The notes under the pieces are model-generated. The model made no database searches. It saw only the letters and a program-made list of their open reading frames with translations, and had not been told where the DNA came from. From Myxococcus guangdongensis (GTDB taxonomy: Bacteria > Myxococcota > Myxococcia > Myxococcales > Myxococcaceae), in NCBI RefSeq assembly GCF_024198255.1, contig NZ_JAJVKW010000017.1:124001-188000 (forward strand): a stretch of DNA of 64,000 nucleotides, given 5' to 3'. Shown here one piece after another: positions 61,012 to 64,000 of the stretch. Position 1 is the first letter of the stretch. Each line of letters opens with the position of its first letter. A program made the translations under genes and the position numbers.

Positions 61012-62127
61012 ATGGACCGCATCCTCGTGGTGGATGACGACGTGCTCATCCTCGCCGCGCTCTCCCGGATCCTCCAGACGGAAGGCTATGACGTCGTCAC
61101 GCACAGTGACCCCGCGCTCGCCGCCCGCGAGGTGGGCTTCTGCGTGGTGCTGACGGACTTCATGATGCCGTACCTCAACGGCATCGAGCTGTTGGGCGCG
61201 CTGAGGGAGAAGAACCCCAAGGCGGTGCGGCTGATGCTCACGGCGGCGGCGGACTTCCGAATCGCCTCCGAGGCGGTCAACCGCGGCGAGGTGTTCCGGC
61301 TGCTCGGCAAGCCGTGGTCGCTCAGCGAGCTGACGAGCAGCGTGCGGCAGGCCGTGGAGCACTACCGGCTGGTGGAGGCCAACGAGCGGCTGACGCGCGA
61401 GGTGGCGGAGAAGAACGCGGAGCTGGTGGCCATCAACCAGGACCTGGAGCGTCGGGTGGTGGAGCGCACCACGGGGCTGCTCGATGGGCTCATCAGCGCG
61501 CTGGACTACCGCGACACGGAGACGCAGTGGCACTCGCGTCGGGTGGCGCTGTACTCGCGGCGGCTGGCGGAGGAGGTGGGCCTGGTGGGCGCCGCGCTGG
61601 ACGTGGTGGAGCAGGGAGCGCTCCTGCACGACATCGGCAAGATTGGCGTGCGCGACTCCATCCTGCTCAAGCCCGGGCCGCTGACGCCGGACGAATGGGT
61701 GGAGATGCGCAAGCACCCGGAGTTCGGCTACCGGATGATGGCGAAGATGCCCTACCTGCACGAGGCGGCGCTCATCGTCCTGCAGCACCAGGAGCGCTGG
61801 GACGGCAAGGGCTATCCCCAGGGGCTGTCCCGCGAGGAGATCAGCATCGGCGCGCGCATCTTCTGCCTCGCTGACACGGTGGACGCCATCACCTCGGACC
61901 GGCCCTACCGCAAGGGGCGGCCCATGAGCGTGGCGCGGGACGAGATTCGCCGGTGCTCGGGCACCCAGTTCGACCCGAACCTGGCGGATGCGTTCCTGCG
62001 CATCCCCGAGACGGAGTGGCAGCGCATCCGCCACCAGGTGGAGCAGCTCGAGGAGGAGGAGAACCTGCGCTGGCGCAGCCACCCGCTGGGTGTCCCCGCA
62101 CCGCTCGCCCGCGCGAGCGGCGCCTGA
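61012..62127 (+). CDS. response regulator with HD-GYP domain
   Basis: 371 residues from ATG 61012. Receiver domain ~1-120 (LVVDDDVLILAALSRIL, phospho-acceptor Asp in LTDFMMPYLNG near residue 50, Lys in LLGKPWS). A coiled linker (~120-160) leads to the HD-GYP domain: ALLHDIGKIGVRDSILLKPG with the HD pair at ~207, HPEFGYRMM, LQHQERWDGKGYPQGLSREE with the GYP, and the metal residues appear complete. It should degrade cyclic di-GMP in a phosphorylation-dependent way. The sensor kinase is not adjacent. It ends 10 bp from the convergent cyclophilin gene. Confidence 0.93.
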   Translation: MDRILVVDDDVLILAALSRILQTEGYDVVTHSDPALAAREVGFCVVLTDFMMPYLNGIELLGALREKNPKAVRLMLTAAADFRIASEAVNRGEVFRLLGKPWSLSELTSSVRQAVEHYRLVEANERLTREVAEKNAELVAINQDLERRVVERTTGLLDGLISALDYRDTETQWHSRRVALYSRRLAEEVGLVGAALDVVEQGALLHDIGKIGVRDSILLKPGPLTPDEWVEMRKHPEFGYRMMAKMPYLHEAALIVLQHQERWDGKGYPQGLSREEISIGARIFCLADTVDAITSDRPYRKGRPMSVARDEIRRCSGTQFDPNLADAFLRIPETEWQRIRHQVEQLEEEENLRWRSHPLGVPAPLARASGA

Positions 62128-62137
62128 ACCACCGCCG

Positions 62138-64000
62138 TCAGGGCGACAGCGTCACCGGGCTGACCTCGCGGATGACGTCGCCCTCGAGCAGCGCGTCCAC
62201 CACGTCCAGCCCCGAGGCCACCTCGCCGAAGGCCGTGTAGCGGCCGTCCAGGTGCGGCTGGGGCGCGTGCGTGAAGAAGAACTGGCTGCCGCCCGTGTCC
62301 TTGCCGGACAGGGCCATGCCCAGCGTGCCGCGCGTGTACGGCCGGCGGGTCATCTCGCAGCGGATGGAGTGCCCTGGCCCGCCCTCCCCGTCCCCGCGCG
62401 GGTCTCCGCCCTGCGCGACGAAGTCCGGCACCACGCGGTGGAAGGTGACGCCGTTGAAGTAGCCCTTGCGCGCGAGCGCGTACAGGTTGCCCGCCGTGAG
62501 GGGTGCCTCGTCCGCGTCGAGCCGCACCGTGATGTCGCCCTTGTCCGTGCGCAGCACCAGCCCCGCTCCCTTGGGCGCGGGCTCCGGGCGGAAGGCGTAG
62601 GCGGGGAGCTCCACGCGCTCGGAGCGCACGGGCTGGCCGGTGAGCTTCGTCAGCGACTCGGCGGCCACGCGGCGCACGTTGGCGTGAGGGAGCGACAGCC
62701 ACTGTCGGAACCGGGGTTCGGCGGCCGGCCCCTGCAGGGCCACGAGCGCGCCGGCCACCGGGTCCGCGAGGTCCGGCTGTGAAGGCACCCGCTCCGCCAG
62801 CGCCTCCAGTTCCGGCGGCATCGCGGGGGGCTTGAGCAGTCCCAGCGTCGCGGCCGCGGCGCCGGCGACCACCAGGTCCTCGTCCTGGAGGAGCGCGCTC
62901 ACCGCCGTCGCGGCCCGGGGCACGGGACGCTCGGCGAGGACTTCCATCGCCGTGAGCCGCACGCGCGCGGCCGGGTGGCGCAGGTAACCCACCGCGAAGT
63001 CCGCGGGCGTCTTCTTCGAGGAGAGCGCCACCTCGCGCAGGCCCAGGGCCAGCCGGCGGTCCTCGGGCACCTTGTCGAAGCCGCACGTGCGCACGTCCGC
63101 CACCACGCCGCGCTGCCGGTCCAACGCCGCCGCCAGCCGACAGTCGAGCCAGCCCAGGTCCGCGCGCGCGATGTCCGACGCCGCGCCCCGCTCCGCGTCC
63201 GCCAGCGCGAGCCGCAGCGCCACCAGCACCGGCGCCCCGAAGTCGGGCAGGCCCTGCTGCGCCAGCGCCAGCAACGGGTGTCCATCCGCCGAGCGCGCCA
63301 GCGTCTCCACCCGAGGCGTCGCGCTCGTGGGCACGGGCGTCTCCATGCCTCGCGCCACGCGCTTGGCCCGAGGCGTCAGTCCCTCCAGCACGTCCAGCGG
63401 CAGGCAGGGCCCGCCGCACGTGGCCGCGAGCTTCGCCAGTGAGCGCGTCGCCTCCGCCGCCACGCGCGGCACCGAGTCATCCAGCAGTCGCCCCAGCACC
63501 ACCGCGTCCTCCGGCCCCCCCACGTCGCCGAAGGCCTTCGCGCACAGGCCGCGCACGTCCGCGTCCTCGTCCTCGAGGCAGCGGCGCAGCGTCGGCAGTT
63601 CCTCCGCGCGCTTCGCGGTGGCGAGCAGATAGGCCGCGCCGTAACGCGCCTCCACCGGCATCCCGGCCGCGAGCAACGCCCGCGCGGGGGCGAGCGGGAC
63701 ATCCTTCACCACCGCCGCGCCGCCCCGACGTGCCGCCACGCCGAGCACCAGCGCGGCCCTGCCCGCCGTCGCGACCTCCTTGCCCTGCAGGCGCTCGACG
63801 AGCCGCGCCAGCGCGTCCTGGGTGCCCACACGGCCCAGGGAGTCGAGCTGCGCGTCGCGCGCGTCCACGTCCTGCTCCACCGCCTCGGCCGCGAGCAGCG
63901 GCGCCACCAGGCGCGCGCGCTCGGCGTCCGTCGGCGCCTCCCACGCCAACGCCAGCTCGCCCACCGCGAAGGCGGCCTCACCGCGCACGCGCGGCTCCGA
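62138..64000 (-). CDS. HEAT-repeat protein with C-terminal cyclophilin-type peptidyl-prolyl isomerase domain, 5' end outside window
   Basis: About 620 codons are visible; the reading frame is open up to base 64000, so the true start lies beyond it. The first ~460 visible residues are HEAT/armadillo-like helical repeats (LPTLRRCLEDEDADVRGLCA, DSVPRVAAEATRSLAKLAAT, LRHPAARVRLTAMEVLAERP). The last ~140 residues are a cyclophilin domain: LRTDKGDITVRLDADEAPLT, GYFNGVTFHRVVPDFVAQGG, GGSQFFFTHAPQPHLDGRYT, FGEVASGLDVVDAL. The catalytic Arg and the Phe/Gln residues are kept. A fold-helper that presents its isomerase on a long scaffold is likely. Whether a signal peptide is present cannot be seen. Confidence 0.88.
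   Translation of the reverse strand, partial: SEPRVRGEAAFAVGELALAWEAPTDAERARLVAPLLAAEAVEQDVDARDAQLDSLGRVGTQDALARLVERLQGKEVATAGRAALVLGVAARRGGAAVVKDVPLAPARALLAAGMPVEARYGAAYLLATAKRAEELPTLRRCLEDEDADVRGLCAKAFGDVGGPEDAVVLGRLLDDSVPRVAAEATRSLAKLAATCGGPCLPLDVLEGLTPRAKRVARGMETPVPTSATPRVETLARSADGHPLLALAQQGLPDFGAPVLVALRLALADAERGAASDIARADLGWLDCRLAAALDRQRGVVADVRTCGFDKVPEDRRLALGLREVALSSKKTPADFAVGYLRHPAARVRLTAMEVLAERPVPRAATAVSALLQDEDLVVAGAAAATLGLLKPPAMPPELEALAERVPSQPDLADPVAGALVALQGPAAEPRFRQWLSLPHANVRRVAAESLTKLTGQPVRSERVELPAYAFRPEPAPKGAGLVLRTDKGDITVRLDADEAPLTAGNLYALARKGYFNGVTFHRVVPDFVAQGGDPRGDGEGGPGHSIRCEMTRRPYTRGTLGMALSGKDTGGSQFFFTHAPQPHLDGRYTAFGEVASGLDVVDALLEGDVIREVSPVTLSP

Overview
The window is about 70% GC, with dense, mostly minus-strand genes that often overlap by ATGA/GTGA/TTGA. 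Several marker genes point to the Myxococcota, most likely the family Myxococcaceae (Myxococcus, Corallococcus or a relative). These are three bactofilins followed by a PadC-type ParB-like protein, a Wzm/Wzt O-antigen exporter with fused glycosyltransferases, and a split Tad-like gene set close to the bactofilins. In Myxococcus xanthus the second kil gene cluster (Tad-like contact-dependent prey-killing machine) lies in a comparable position. The species assignment is inference from gene content and order.

Layout. 1-9517 (minus): O-antigen/polysaccharide block with wzm, wzt, a 1270-residue triple glycosyltransferase, a methyltransferase-glycosyltransferase fusion and a GT4-GT2 fusion cut by the window edge. 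9693-10057: two identical tRNA-Gly(GCC) genes, each with its own intrinsic terminator, behind one clear promoter. 10054-13145 (minus): lytic transglycosylase, TPR-AIM24 protein, pgsA. 13233-16148 (plus): nadB, a rhomboid protease and a LOG-family hydrolase. 16165-25355 (minus): hybrid sensor kinase, secreted TPR protein, alpha/beta hydrolase, bacN-bacO-bacP-padC, pyrE, lipoprotein. 25916-27517 (plus): a lone lipoprotein of unknown family.

27573-39999 (minus): one long co-directional array behind a strong-looking promoter at 40100-40129: cpaB, tadB, tadC, two FHA proteins, then xseA, xseB, a response regulator, ispA, dxs and tlyA. 40189-50053 (minus): ECF sigma factor and anti-sigma factor, then three unusually large TadE/TadG-like proteins, two secreted proteins, a small Flp-like prepilin and a membrane protein. 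Together these look like the inner-membrane platform and pilin part of a Tad/Kil machine. The secretin, the ATPase and the prepilin peptidase are not in the window.

50139-55234 (minus): a lipoprotein, two stand-alone MshEN-domain proteins, two oligopeptide-type ABC ATPases and a DUF2085 membrane protein. 55278-56466 (plus): ExbB/TolQ and ExbD/TolR homologues. 56604-60773 (minus): an acyl-CoA dehydrogenase, and an operon of an NAD(P)-dependent reductase plus two MaoC-type dehydratase subunits. 61012-62127 (plus): a receiver-HD-GYP c-di-GMP phosphodiesterase. 62138 to the end (minus): a HEAT-repeat/cyclophilin fusion whose N-terminus lies outside.

The most notable items are: an FHA protein carrying a regular array of acidic-x-Thr motifs in 23-residue tandem repeats and apparently starting at a non-canonical CTG or ATT; the bulky pilin-like proteins with adjacent unknown accessory genes; the paired ATPase-less MshEN proteins; and a hybrid kinase flanked by a degenerate receiver and a degenerate GGDEF domain.
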